NCBI RefSeq assembly: GCF_000720425.1
Contig: NZ_JOAJ01000001.1
Span: 992,001-1,056,000, forward strand
Direction of reading: 5' to 3'
DNA from: Nocardia rhamnosiphila NBRC 108938
GTDB taxonomy: Bacteria > Actinomycetota > Actinomycetes > Mycobacteriales > Mycobacteriaceae
Length of the DNA: 64,000 bases
Each line of letters begins with the position of its first letter. The first letter of the stretch is position 1. Made by a program: the position numbers and the translations under genes. Below are positions 51,012-59,098 of the stretch, piece by piece. Below the pieces are notes generated by a model that searched no databases, was not told the origin of the DNA, and was given only the letters and a program-made list of their open reading frames with translations.

Positions 51012-51653
51012 ATGAGTTACCCGGTGGATTTCGGGGTGCTGCAAGCCGGTTCGATCCTCGCGATCATCCTCGGTGTGGCCCTGCTGGTTTCGGCGTTGTT
51101 CGCATTGCGCAAGAGGGGGCCGCGGGCCCTGATCGCCCGGGGCGCCGGCGGCGCGCTACTTCTGGCCGCCGCGGCGCTGGTGCTGTGGATCGCCACACTC
51201 GTCCAGACCTACCTCGGCCTGACGGGGGAGGTCCGGGCGGCGCACGTGGTGGTGGCGCCGGTGTCCGGCGCGGAGCATCAACTCGAGGTACAGCTGACGC
51301 TGTTCGATACCGACGGTGGCACGACCGAGCGCAGTACGCACCGGGTCGAGGGCGATATGTGGGTGCTGCAGGCGCAGTTGGTGGAGCTGGAACCGTGGGT
51401 CAATGCCCTCGGCTTCCATTCCGGGTACAAGGTGTCGCGCCTGTACGGGCAGCGGCTCGATGGGGTGGCCACCGCGCAGAACCACATCTTCCTCAACGGC
51501 GGAGATCGCGACTTCTTCGAGGATATGAGCGAAAACCGCTGGTTCACCTCGCCGTTCGTCCGGTCGGCCTACGGCAACGCGGTGATCGCGACGCCCGGCG
51601 AATACGACGTGTTCATCTCGCGCGACGCCATCAAGACCCGCGCGGTGGAGTGA
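51012..51653 (+). CDS. Two-pass membrane protein, function unknown
   Basis: A 213-residue protein with two helices (ILAIILGVALLVSALFAL and ALLLAAAALVLWIATLVQTYLGL). The extracytoplasmic part of ~140 residues is beta-rich with HQLEVQLTLFDTDG, WVLQAQLVELEPWVNALGFHSGYKVSRLYGQ (in parts) and NGGDRDFFEDM. I know no family for it. It converges with a TetR gene, five bases between the stops. The start seems leaderless. Confidence 0.72.
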   Translation: MSYPVDFGVLQAGSILAIILGVALLVSALFALRKRGPRALIARGAGGALLLAAAALVLWIATLVQTYLGLTGEVRAAHVVVAPVSGAEHQLEVQLTLFDTDGGTTERSTHRVEGDMWVLQAQLVELEPWVNALGFHSGYKVSRLYGQRLDGVATAQNHIFLNGGDRDFFEDMSENRWFTSPFVRSAYGNAVIATPGEYDVFISRDAIKTRAVE

Positions 51654-51658
51654 GCGCG

Positions 51659-52240
51659 CTATCGGTCCTCGACCGCGGCCCGGCAGATTCCGCTCAACTC
51701 CTCGACCACCGTGTCCAGCGCGGCCGGTCCGCGTTCGGTACGGGCGACGATCAGCGCGCCCTCCAGCGCGCTGATCACCAGTAGCGCGATGGAGCGGGCC
51801 CGCTCCGGCCGGGCCCCGTCCTCGACGAGTTTGGCGGCGACGAGTTCGCGCAACGTATCGAACGCCGATCCGGCGGCGGCGACGGCGCCGGGTTCGTTGC
51901 CGAGTGCGGCGGCGGCGATCGGGCAGCCGAGCGCGTAGTCGTGTCTGTCCAGCCCGCGGGCCAGCATATCGGCAAGTGCGCGCAGGGCTGCCGAGGCCTG
52001 CGGCGCCGTCAGCGCTTTGGTGACTCCGCTGGTCACCCGGCTGCTCGCGGCCACGGTGGCCTCGGTCATCAGCTGTGCCCGGCCGCCGGGGAAATGGTGG
52101 TACACCGATCCCCGCGGTGCGCCACTGGCCTGCAGTACATCGGTGAACGAGACGGCCGCGACTCCGCGCCGCCGGATCAGTGATATCGCGCTGTCGATCA
52201 TGGCCGCCCGGGGCCCGTCGGGATCCTTCGGTCGTGGCAT
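51659..52240 (-). CDS. TetR/AcrR-family regulator divergent from a thioesterase gene
   Basis: A 193-residue regulator with a TetR-type HTH: AMIDSAISLIRRRGVAAVSFTDVLQASGAPRGSVYHHFPGGRAQLM (read in parts), close to the YxaF/LmrA subgroup. ATG 52240 follows GGGAG at a suitable spacing. A palindrome lies ~30 bases upstream, between it and the divergent thioesterase gene, so it probably represses both. The ligand may be a lipid or hydrophobic drug. Confidence 0.87.
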   Translation of the reverse strand: MPRPKDPDGPRAAMIDSAISLIRRRGVAAVSFTDVLQASGAPRGSVYHHFPGGRAQLMTEATVAASSRVTSGVTKALTAPQASAALRALADMLARGLDRHDYALGCPIAAAALGNEPGAVAAAGSAFDTLRELVAAKLVEDGARPERARSIALLVISALEGALIVARTERGPAALDTVVEELSGICRAAVEDR

Positions 52241-52267
52241 GCGCTGCTCCCTCTTGCCCGTGATTAC

Positions 52268-52287
52268 TATGTATGTTGTCATACTTA
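52268..52287. promoter_or_regulatory. TetR-type operator between divergent genes
   Basis: GTATG (52271-52275) and CATAC (52280-52284) pair around TTGT, and with one mismatch the palindrome extends to 20 bases. Its position between the TetR start (52240) and the thioesterase start (52332) fits an operator. Confidence 0.6.
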
Positions 52288-52331
52288 TCAACGTCTCGCC
52301 GTGTCAGCGGCCCGATTTTTGTGGAGGATTC

Positions 52332-53171
52332 GTGACCGGGATCGACGCGCCGACCCATCCCTTCGATACGGCCATCGCCGTGGAATACATCGACGGGCAC
52401 CGGCTGGCCGGTCACACCTGCCCCGATTACGCCAATATGGTCGGCCCGTTCGGCGGCGTCACCGCGGCGGCGCTGCTGCGTGCGGTCGAACGGCATCCCG
52501 AACGGGTCGGTGATCCGCTGTCGCTGACGGTGAACTACGCGGGACCGATCGCCGACGGGCCCTTCGAGATCACCGCGCGGCCGGTACGCACCAATCGCAC
52601 GAATCAGCACTGGCAGCTCGAACTCACCCAGGACGGGACGGTCACCACCACCGCGACCGCGGTATTCGGCATCCGTCGCGACACCTGGTCGGATCTCGAG
52701 CTGAGCATGCCCTCGGTGCCCGGGCCGGACACCGAGGGCGTGGAACCGCAGATCTTCCCGGATTTCATCGCCTGGGGCCGCAACTATGATCTGCGGTTCG
52801 TCGCCGGCGCCGTCCCCGATGTCGAGCCCACCGCCGAGATCCCGGAGAATCCCGACTCGGTGAGCACCCTCTGGCTCCGCGACACCCCGGCCCGGCCGGT
52901 CGACTTCGCCTCGCTCACCGCCATGTCGGACGCGTTCTATCCCCGCGTTTTCCTGCGGCGCGGGCGCTACCTACCGGCCGGTACGATCTCGCTCACCGTG
53001 TACTTCCACGCCACCGCCGAGGAACTTGCCGCCCAGGGCACCGAATATCTGCTGGGCCGCGCCCGCGCGAACCGCTTCGGGCATGGTCACTTCGATCAGA
53101 TCGCCCACCTGTGGGGTCACGACGGCACCCTGCTGGCGACCAGCCATCAGCTGGTCTACTTCAAGGGTTGA
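52332..53171 (+). CDS. Acyl-CoA thioesterase-like protein (double hotdog)
   Basis: A 279-residue protein with two hotdog folds, related to TesB-type acyl-CoA thioesterases. The first half has NMVGPFGGVTAAALLRAVERHP and SLTVNYAGPI; the second has PAGTISLTVYFHATAEEL and the ending LLATSHQLVYFKG. It would hydrolyse acyl-CoA thioesters. GTG 52332 follows GGAGG at a short spacing. It is divergent from the TetR gene and probably controlled by it. It converges with choD, with nine bases between the stops. Confidence 0.82.
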   Translation: MTGIDAPTHPFDTAIAVEYIDGHRLAGHTCPDYANMVGPFGGVTAAALLRAVERHPERVGDPLSLTVNYAGPIADGPFEITARPVRTNRTNQHWQLELTQDGTVTTTATAVFGIRRDTWSDLELSMPSVPGPDTEGVEPQIFPDFIAWGRNYDLRFVAGAVPDVEPTAEIPENPDSVSTLWLRDTPARPVDFASLTAMSDAFYPRVFLRRGRYLPAGTISLTVYFHATAEELAAQGTEYLLGRARANRFGHGHFDQIAHLWGHDGTLLATSHQLVYFKG

Positions 53172-53180
53172 GGCCCCGGC

Positions 53181-54899
53181 TCAGCTCGCGGCCGGGTCGG
53201 TCACCGGCGTGATCGGCAACCGCAGCGCGCCCGGCGCCGATTCGGGGACCACCGGGGATTTCGGTGCCACCGGGGCGATCCGGCGGTACGGCGCGTCCTG
53301 CGGGGGCCGGGGATCCTGTTCGCCCTTGTTCGGCCAGTACGCGGCGGCGCGCTCGGCCTGGGCGGTGATGGTCAGAGATGGATTGACCCCCAGGTTCGCC
53401 GAGACCGCCGCACCGTCCACCACACTCAGGGTCGGGTAGCCGAAGACCCGGTGGTAGGCGTCGATCACCCCGGTATCGCGGTCGGCGCCGATCGCGGCGC
53501 CGCCGAGGAAATGCGCGGTGAGCGGAATATTGAACACTTCGCCCCAGGTACCGCCCGCGGTGCCGCCGATCTGCTCGGCGACCCGGCGGGTGGCCTCGTT
53601 GCCCGCCGGGATCCAGGTCGGGTTCGGCTCGCCGTGCCCCTGCTTGCTGGTCAGTTTGCGGCCGAAGAGTCCGCGGGTGGTATAGGTGGTGATGGAGTTG
53701 TCCAGGTGCTGCATCACCAGCGAGATGATGGTCCGTTCGCTCCAGTTGCGGACGCTCAGGAAGCTGAGCAGCAACAGGGGGTGACGCAGCGCGGTACCCA
53801 GGAATCGCAGCCACCGCGGAATGCGGCCGCCACCGTCGACCATCAGCGTCTGCAGCAAGCCCATCGCGTTGGAACCCCGCCCGTATCGCACCGGCTCGAT
53901 ATGGGTGTCGGGGGTGGGGTGGATCGACGAGGTGATCGCGACGCCCCGGGTGAAATCCTGGCCCGGTGCGAGCTTCTTGGTGGCGGCGCCGACGATCGAT
54001 TCGGAATTGGTGCGGGTGAGCAGGCCGAGCCGATCGGACAGTTTCGGGAGTACCCGCCGGTCCCGCATCTCGTGCAGGAGGCGCTGGGTGCCGAGGGTGC
54101 CGGCGGCGACCACGACCTGGCGGGCGGTGTAGGTGGTGCGCTGTGTGCGTACCCAGGCACCGGTGCGCTGCGCCGAGACCACCCAGCTTCCGTCGGGTTG
54201 CGGTCGCAGTTCGGTCACGGTCGTCATCGGCACCACCTGCGCCCCGGCGCGTTCGGCCAGGTACAGGTAGTTCTTGACGAGGGTGTTCTTCGCCCCGAAC
54301 TTGCATCCGACCATGCAGTCGCCGCACTCCAGGCACCCGGTGCGGGCCGGGCCGACGCCGCCGAAGTAGGGGTCGTCCACGGTTTCACCGGGTTCACCGA
54401 AGAACACGCCGACCGGGGTCCGGACGAACGTGTCGCCGACGCCCATATCTTCGGCGACCTGTTTGAAGACTTCGTCGGCCGGGGTCATATGCGGGTTCTG
54501 CACGACGCCGAGCATGCGCTTCGCCTGCTCGTAATAGGGCGTCAGTTCGCCGCGCCAGTCGGTGATGTCGCGCCACTGCGGGTCCTGGAAGAACGGCTCC
54601 GGTGGGACGTAGAGGGTGTTGGCGTAGTTGAGTGATCCGCCACCCACCCCGGCGCCGCCGAGGATGAGCACATTGCGCAGGGGATGGATGCGCTGGATGC
54701 CGTAGCAGCCGAGTTTCGGCGCCCACAGGAATTTGCGCAGATCCCAGCTGGTCTTGGGCAGCTCGTCGTCGGCGTAGCGGCGGCCGGCTTCCAGGACGCC
54801 GACGGTATAGCCCTTTTCGATCAGCCGCAGGGCGGTGACACTGCCACCGAACCCGGAGCCGACGATGAGGACATCGAAATCCGTGGCCGCCTCGGACAT
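53181..54899 (-). CDS. choD: Cholesterol oxidase, mycobacterial ChoD type (GMC family)
   Basis: A 572-residue GMC flavoprotein very similar in motifs to mycobacterial ChoD: VLIVGSGFGGSVTALRL, TSWDLRKFLWAPKLGCYGIQRIHPLRN (in parts), GAGVGGGSLNYANTLYVPPE, CLECGDCMVGC with an iron-sulfur-like cysteine cluster, TRTNSESIVGAAT, and SANLGVNPSLTITAQAERA near the end. ChoD oxidises cholesterol-type 3-beta-hydroxysterols, though its true role is debated. It has no signal peptide. ATG 54899 follows AAGGAG at eight bases. It is divergent from a TetR regulator, likely its controller. Together with the Tat-exported enzyme at 7454, two oxidase classes coexist here. Confidence 0.9.
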   Translation of the reverse strand: MSEAATDFDVLIVGSGFGGSVTALRLIEKGYTVGVLEAGRRYADDELPKTSWDLRKFLWAPKLGCYGIQRIHPLRNVLILGGAGVGGGSLNYANTLYVPPEPFFQDPQWRDITDWRGELTPYYEQAKRMLGVVQNPHMTPADEVFKQVAEDMGVGDTFVRTPVGVFFGEPGETVDDPYFGGVGPARTGCLECGDCMVGCKFGAKNTLVKNYLYLAERAGAQVVPMTTVTELRPQPDGSWVVSAQRTGAWVRTQRTTYTARQVVVAAGTLGTQRLLHEMRDRRVLPKLSDRLGLLTRTNSESIVGAATKKLAPGQDFTRGVAITSSIHPTPDTHIEPVRYGRGSNAMGLLQTLMVDGGGRIPRWLRFLGTALRHPLLLLSFLSVRNWSERTIISLVMQHLDNSITTYTTRGLFGRKLTSKQGHGEPNPTWIPAGNEATRRVAEQIGGTAGGTWGEVFNIPLTAHFLGGAAIGADRDTGVIDAYHRVFGYPTLSVVDGAAVSANLGVNPSLTITAQAERAAAYWPNKGEQDPRPPQDAPYRRIAPVAPKSPVVPESAPGALRLPITPVTDPAAS

Positions 54900-54963
54900 G
54901 GGACTTCTCCTTGGGTTCGGATGGTCAGCAGTGACTTGCGGTAACATTAACACAGCTGAATCA

Positions 54964-54974
54964 GAGCAATGCTC
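54964..54974. promoter_or_regulatory. Palindromic operator between choD and the TetR gene
   Basis: GAGCAATGCTC is an 11-base palindrome. The half GTGCTC recurs at 54988-54993, beside a TTGACA at 54982-54987. The divergent starts lie at 54899 and 55017. The choD-controlling TetR is the probable ligand-binding protein. Confidence 0.5.
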
Positions 54975-55016
54975 ACTACTGTTGACAGTGCTCTCTAAAT
55001 TGGCCAGGGTGGTCCT

Positions 55017-55712
55017 ATGACCACTCCCCGTGCCCGCGCCCGGGCCCAGACGATGATCGATATCAAGCGGATCGCGCGCGAACATCTTGCCACCGACGGC
55101 GCCGCCGCCCTGTCGTTACGCGCGGTGGCCCGCGACCTGGGCGTGGTCTCCTCCGCGGTCTACCGCTATGTCCGCAGCCGGGACGAATTGCTGACCCTGC
55201 TGGTGGTCGACGGATACGACGCGCTGGGCGACGCCGTGGACGCCGCGCTCGCCGTCGCACCCGACGATCCGGTCGAACAGTTCCGGGTCACCGCGCGCAC
55301 CGTCCGCGCCTGGGCGCTTGCCGAACCCGCCTGGTACGGCCTGCTGTTCGGCACTCCGGTACCTGGATACGCCGCCCCGGCCGATCGCACGGTCACCCCG
55401 GGCACCCGGGTGATCGTGACGCTCATGGGGCTTTTTGCTGCGGCTCATCGCGGTGGACTGCTTGTGCCTCCGGCGGCGGACCGGCCGCCGCTCACCGGGC
55501 CGCTCGCCGACGATTTCGTCCGGATCCGGGCCGAATTCGGGCTCGAGGTGCCGGACTGGGTGCTGGCGCGCGGGCTCACCGTCTGGTGCGCGCTGTTCGG
55601 TGCCGTGAGCTTCGATGTCTTCGATATGTACGGTGCGGATACCTTCAGCGACCGCACGCAGGTCTTCGAAACCCATATCGCCGGCCTGGAAACGCTGCTC
55701 GGCGTGGTATGA
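55017..55712 (+). CDS. TetR/AcrR-family regulator divergent from choD
   Basis: A 231-residue TetR with an HTH at the start: MIDIKRIAREHLATDGAAALSLRAVARDLGVVSSAVYRYVRSRDELLTLLVVDGYDAL (read in parts). The C-terminal domain is of the WHG type. In mycobacteria a TetR gene (Rv3405c type) lies close to choD, so the arrangement seems conserved. ATG 55017 is chosen from context; the preceding GGTGG is weak. A hairpin terminator follows. Confidence 0.87.
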   Translation: MTTPRARARAQTMIDIKRIAREHLATDGAAALSLRAVARDLGVVSSAVYRYVRSRDELLTLLVVDGYDALGDAVDAALAVAPDDPVEQFRVTARTVRAWALAEPAWYGLLFGTPVPGYAAPADRTVTPGTRVIVTLMGLFAAAHRGGLLVPPAADRPPLTGPLADDFVRIRAEFGLEVPDWVLARGLTVWCALFGAVSFDVFDMYGADTFSDRTQVFETHIAGLETLLGVV

Positions 55713-55713
55713 A

Positions 55714-55740
55714 CCGGGTCTCGGGGTAGCCCGAGCCCGG
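55714..55740. terminator. Hairpin between convergent TetR and permease genes
   Basis: CCGGG-t-CTCGGG pairs with CCCGAG-CCCGG around the loop GTAG, an 11-pair stem with one bulged base. It sits between the stops at 55712 and 55743. Confidence 0.65.
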
Positions 55741-55742
55741 CG

Positions 55743-56945
55743 CTACCGGCCGGGTTCCGCGGACTTTTCGGTATCGACCTCGGGTGTCACCGGATCCGCC
55801 GCTGCCTTCGCTGCCGGATCCCCTTCGGATACGGCCACGTCGATCTGTTCGCTGATGTAGCGGACCACGACCGCCACCACCGCGACCACCGGTACCGCCA
55901 GGAACGCTCCCGTGATGCCGTACAGGGTGCCGCCCCCGGTGACTGCCAGCAGCACCACGACCGCGTGCAGTTTCATGGTGCGGCTCTGCAGTACCGGTTG
56001 CAGCACATTGCCCTCGAGCTGCTGCACCGCGATGATGATGACGAGCACGATGAGCGCGGTGGTGAACCCGTTACCCACCAGCGCCACGAGCACCGCCAGC
56101 GCACCGGCGACGAACGCGCCCACCATGGGGATGAAGCCGCCCAGGAATGTCAGTGCGGTCAGCACACCCCACAGCGGCACGCCGAGCAGGACCAGTCCGA
56201 GCCCGATGAAGAACGCGTCGATAAAGCTGACCAGCGCCTGGGTGCGGATGAATCCGCCGAGCACATCCCAGACCCGCACCAGTACTTCCTCGAAATGCCG
56301 GCCGCTGCGCCCGCCGGTGAACTTGTGCATCCACGGGACGAATTTCGGCCCGTCCTTCACGAAGAAGAAGCTGAGAATCAGCACCAGGAAGATCGTGACC
56401 AGGACGGACGTGGCGGTACTGACCCCGGTGAAGACACCGGAGGCGATCTGCTCGGCGCTGGACTGCACCCGCGACACCACCGCGTCGACGGCCGAGTTCA
56501 GCTGTTCGTCGCGGATGTTCAGCGGTGGGCCCTGCAGCCAGTCCCGGACCGTGTTGATACCGGTGGTGGCCTTGTCGGAGAGTTCGGGCACCTGATCCAC
56601 CACCGAGGGCACGATCAATGCGATCCCACCCGCCAGCACCCCGATGAAACCGATGAGCGTGAGCGAGGCCGCCGCGGCCGGTGGCAACCCGGCTTTCACC
56701 AGCAGGCGGGTTGGCGGCCAGAGCACCGTGGAGACCACGATCGCGAGCAGGACCGGCAGCAGGACCACCCACAGCCGGGCCGCCAGGAATCCCAGTACCC
56801 AGGCGCCCGCCGCGATGGCGACGACGCATAACGCCCATTTGGCCAGCCACAACACGCCGGAACCGAAGACGTCCCCCCGGTCGGGAGGTCGCGTGGCGCT
56901 GGTGGAGCGAGTGCGGTCGGCGCGGACTTCCTTCTCCCCGTTCAC
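55743..56945 (-). CDS. AI-2E-family transporter (UPF0118-type permease)
   Basis: A 400-residue membrane protein with seven to eight helices. The N-terminus is charged. Characteristic segments are LPVLLAIVVSTVLWPPTRLLVKAGLPPAAAASLT (in parts), FLGGFIPMVGAFVAGALA, QLEGNVLQPVLQSRTMKLHAVVVLLAVTGGGTLYGITGAFLAVP (in parts). The AI-2E transporter group includes solute exporters and Na/H-type antiporters; the name does not prove quorum sensing. The GTG start 56945 lacks a clear ribosome site. The Ala/Glu-rich cytoplasmic tail is variable. Confidence 0.88.
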   Translation of the reverse strand: MNGEKEVRADRTRSTSATRPPDRGDVFGSGVLWLAKWALCVVAIAAGAWVLGFLAARLWVVLLPVLLAIVVSTVLWPPTRLLVKAGLPPAAAASLTLIGFIGVLAGGIALIVPSVVDQVPELSDKATTGINTVRDWLQGPPLNIRDEQLNSAVDAVVSRVQSSAEQIASGVFTGVSTATSVLVTIFLVLILSFFFVKDGPKFVPWMHKFTGGRSGRHFEEVLVRVWDVLGGFIRTQALVSFIDAFFIGLGLVLLGVPLWGVLTALTFLGGFIPMVGAFVAGALAVLVALVGNGFTTALIVLVIIIAVQQLEGNVLQPVLQSRTMKLHAVVVLLAVTGGGTLYGITGAFLAVPVVAVVAVVVRYISEQIDVAVSEGDPAAKAAADPVTPEVDTEKSAEPGR

Positions 56946-57061
56946 CCGGCCAGTCTCGCACGACCGGTCCGGTCCGGCATCGCACCGGTCCGGGCCGAAC
57001 GGGTCACAGCCCCACGCCGGGGTTCCGGATGGCGCGGGGGCCGAAGGTCCGGCGCAGGTCA

Positions 57062-57235
57062 CCTCTCGCCCTGGTCGACACGCTCGGCAATCTCGGCGGA
57101 TTCGCCGGTCCCTCCCTCTTCGGCTGGTTCTGGGATCGCACCGCCGCCGACGACACCGGGTTGTCTCCGATCGCCGACCTGTCCGCGTTGATCGCGTTCG
57201 CCGGCGCATGCTCCGCGGCGACCCGGCCGGGACGG
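57062..57235 (+). pseudogene. Remnant of an MFS-type transporter gene
   Basis: On the plus strand the frame reads LALVDTLGNLGGFAGPSLFGWFWDRTAADDTG, like the last helices of an MFS anion:proton symporter (NLGGFVGPxxxGxxxD). No start, upstream part or full helix set is present between the permease start (56945) and the GH1 stop. It seems to be a decayed gene end. The rest of 56946-57321 holds no supported gene. Confidence 0.5.
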
Positions 57236-57321
57236 CCGAACCGGCCCGGCTGCGAAACCGGACCGAACAGCGGCGCGGCCCGTCGAGGTCGGCCGAACTA
57301 CCCGGTGAGGTATCGCCTTGG

Positions 57322-57370
57322 CCGATCAGCTCACCGTGCGCGGATCAGCGCGGTACGGTGAGCTGATCGG
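57322..57370 (-). terminator. Large hairpin across the GH1 stop codon
   Basis: CCGATCAGCTCACCGT (57322-57337) and ACGGTGAGCTGATCGG (57355-57370) are perfect reverse complements, 17 bases apart. The right arm lies in the last codons of the GH1 gene and the left arm beyond its stop. It likely ends the GH1 transcript. Confidence 0.6.
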
Positions 57371-58670
57371 TGCAGCTGGTGAGTCCGTCCACGATCGAAC
57401 AGGCGGCCGGCGCGCGGGTCGGCCGGTAATCGCCGGGGATGCCGCCGCGCCGGGTGATGGCCGTATAGGCGGCCACGGCGTCGGTGGGCCGGCGGATGAG
57501 GGCGGGATCGCCGAGTACGTCGACGGTGTACAGCCCGAATCTCGGTGTGTAGGAACCCCATTCGTAGTTATCGGTGAGGCTCCAGTAGTTGTAGCCCATG
57601 ACGTTCATGCCGTCGGCCACCGCGCGCTGTATCCAGTACACGGTGTCGCGCAGGAGGTCGGCGCGGAGGTAGCCGTCCGCCCGCGGGCGCCCGTTCTCGG
57701 TCGGCATCCCGTTCTCCACGATGTAGAGGGGTTTGCCCGGGAACCGCCGCGCGTAGTGGTCGAGCGCGTAGTAGATACCCTCCGATTGCAGCGACAGTGT
57801 CCACATCTTGGCGGGGTCGGGGATCCGGGCGAGGACCTCGGCGGGGGAGAACCCGTAGTAGTAGTCGATCCCGATGTAGTCCAGTTTCGCGCCGACCCGG
57901 CCGATGAACGCGCCGTTCACGGCGTCTTCGGCCGCGGGGATATAGGCGACATTGCTGCTCACCATCGCCCCCGGCTGTACTCGGTGGATGTGGTCGTAGA
58001 TCGCATCATGGGCGTCGGCCAGCCGGTCCTGCATCGCCGGGATATCCGGGACACCGATCCCACCGTGACGTACCTCGTTCATCAGGTAGACGGCGGGTTC
58101 GTTGAAAGTGATCCACAGTGGTTCGTACCGGGCGTACCGGTCGACGACCCGGCGGGCGTTGCTGAGCCAGTCCTCGACCATTCCGGCGCGCCGCCACCCA
58201 CCCCGGTCGACCTGCCAGCCCGGATAGACCCAATGGTCGAGGGTGAGCATGGGGCGCATCCCCGCCGCACGAATGGCCTCGATGACCTCGTCGTAGAACC
58301 GGAAACCGTCCTCGTCCCATTCGCCCGGACCCGGTTGTACCCGGGCCCATTCGATCCCGATCCGGTAGGCGCGCACCCCGAGTTGTTCGGCCAGGGCGAT
58401 ATCGGACCGGTAGCGCGAGTAGAAATCGACCGAGTCGAGATACGGGTCCTCGGTTTTCCCGGCCGCGATATAACGGGTCCAGTTGCTGTCCGGCGCATGC
58501 CCCTCGGACTGGAATCCCGAAGAGGCGACCCCCCACAGGAAGTCGGCACCCAGCGGGGCGACCTCGACCGGGGGAGCGGGGCGCGCACCGGCTCGTCCCG
58601 TTCCCAGGACGACAGCGCCGGCGGTTACCGCGCCGGTGGTCAGAAATCGGCGACGGTTCACCGGACCCAT
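57345..58670 (-). CDS. Tat-exported GH1 beta-glycosidase
   Basis: A 441-residue glycoside hydrolase family 1 enzyme. The Tat signal NRRRFLTTGAVTAGAVVLG stands at 5-23. The acid/base glutamate is E191 in WITFNEPAVY, and the nucleophile is E319 in YIVENGMP. GVASSGFQSEG and DNYEWGSYTPRFGLYTVD are further family motifs. It probably cleaves beta-glucosides or similar outside the membrane. Export of GH1 by the Tat route is unusual, since most are cytoplasmic. ATG 58670 follows AGGAG, ten bases away. No transport genes are near. Confidence 0.9.
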   Translation of the reverse strand: MGPVNRRRFLTTGAVTAGAVVLGTGRAGARPAPPVEVAPLGADFLWGVASSGFQSEGHAPDSNWTRYIAAGKTEDPYLDSVDFYSRYRSDIALAEQLGVRAYRIGIEWARVQPGPGEWDEDGFRFYDEVIEAIRAAGMRPMLTLDHWVYPGWQVDRGGWRRAGMVEDWLSNARRVVDRYARYEPLWITFNEPAVYLMNEVRHGGIGVPDIPAMQDRLADAHDAIYDHIHRVQPGAMVSSNVAYIPAAEDAVNGAFIGRVGAKLDYIGIDYYYGFSPAEVLARIPDPAKMWTLSLQSEGIYYALDHYARRFPGKPLYIVENGMPTENGRPRADGYLRADLLRDTVYWIQRAVADGMNVMGYNYWSLTDNYEWGSYTPRFGLYTVDVLGDPALIRRPTDAVAAYTAITRRGGIPGDYRPTRAPAACSIVDGLTSCTDQLTVPR

Positions 58671-58947
58671 CGGATCGGTCTCCTGTCCTCTGTTCGTCTC
58701 CGTCTCGCGGCGTTCGCACCAGAGTAGCGGCGCAGCACCGGATTCGGGCCGGACCGCAGTATCCCGTCCCGGCGGAGGCAGTGGGGGAGTGCCAGATGGC
58801 CGGGCCCGTGCCTTCCCGGGAAGTCGCGTCCTGTGTTCAGTGAACGAATCGGTCTCGATGCCGCCTCGAGCTGCCGGAAGCGCCGTATGTCCTCGGAGGG
58901 TCCGCCACACCCGCCTACCGGTCGCTACCATGAAAATTGCTGCTATC
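58671..58947. other. Intergenic region upstream of the GH1 gene
   Basis: No gene is supported. CTTCCCGGGAAG at 58812-58823 is a 12-base palindrome ~140 bases upstream of GH1, possibly regulatory. Together with 58948-59098 the gap is ~430 bases. Confidence 0.4.
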
Positions 58948-58971
58948 TAGATATGCGCATCTGTCTATGTA
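58948..58971. repeat. Left copy of a 24-base sequence repeated at 62491
   Basis: TAGATATGCGCATCT, three bases, TATGTA. The copy at 62491-62514 matches at 21 of 24 positions. The 15-base core holds TAGAT-N6-ATCTg, an imperfect inverted repeat. It lies downstream of the epoxide hydrolase gene, whose 3' end is at 59099. Confidence 0.55.
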
Positions 58972-59098
58972 TCGAACATTCGCGCAGAACTCACCGCGAA
59001 CCATTTCCCTTCGTGTAGCCCGCACAACGAGCGAGGGGACGGACTGCAGACCCGCCCCCTCCGGGAGCGCTTGCGCCGAAGCCATGCGCTACCAGGGG

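Noticed and set aside
59061..59074. Possible CebR-like operator (GGGAGCGCT half) upstream of GH1
   Set aside because: Only one half matches TGGGAGCGCTCCCA and it lies ~390 bases from the gene, past other sequence.
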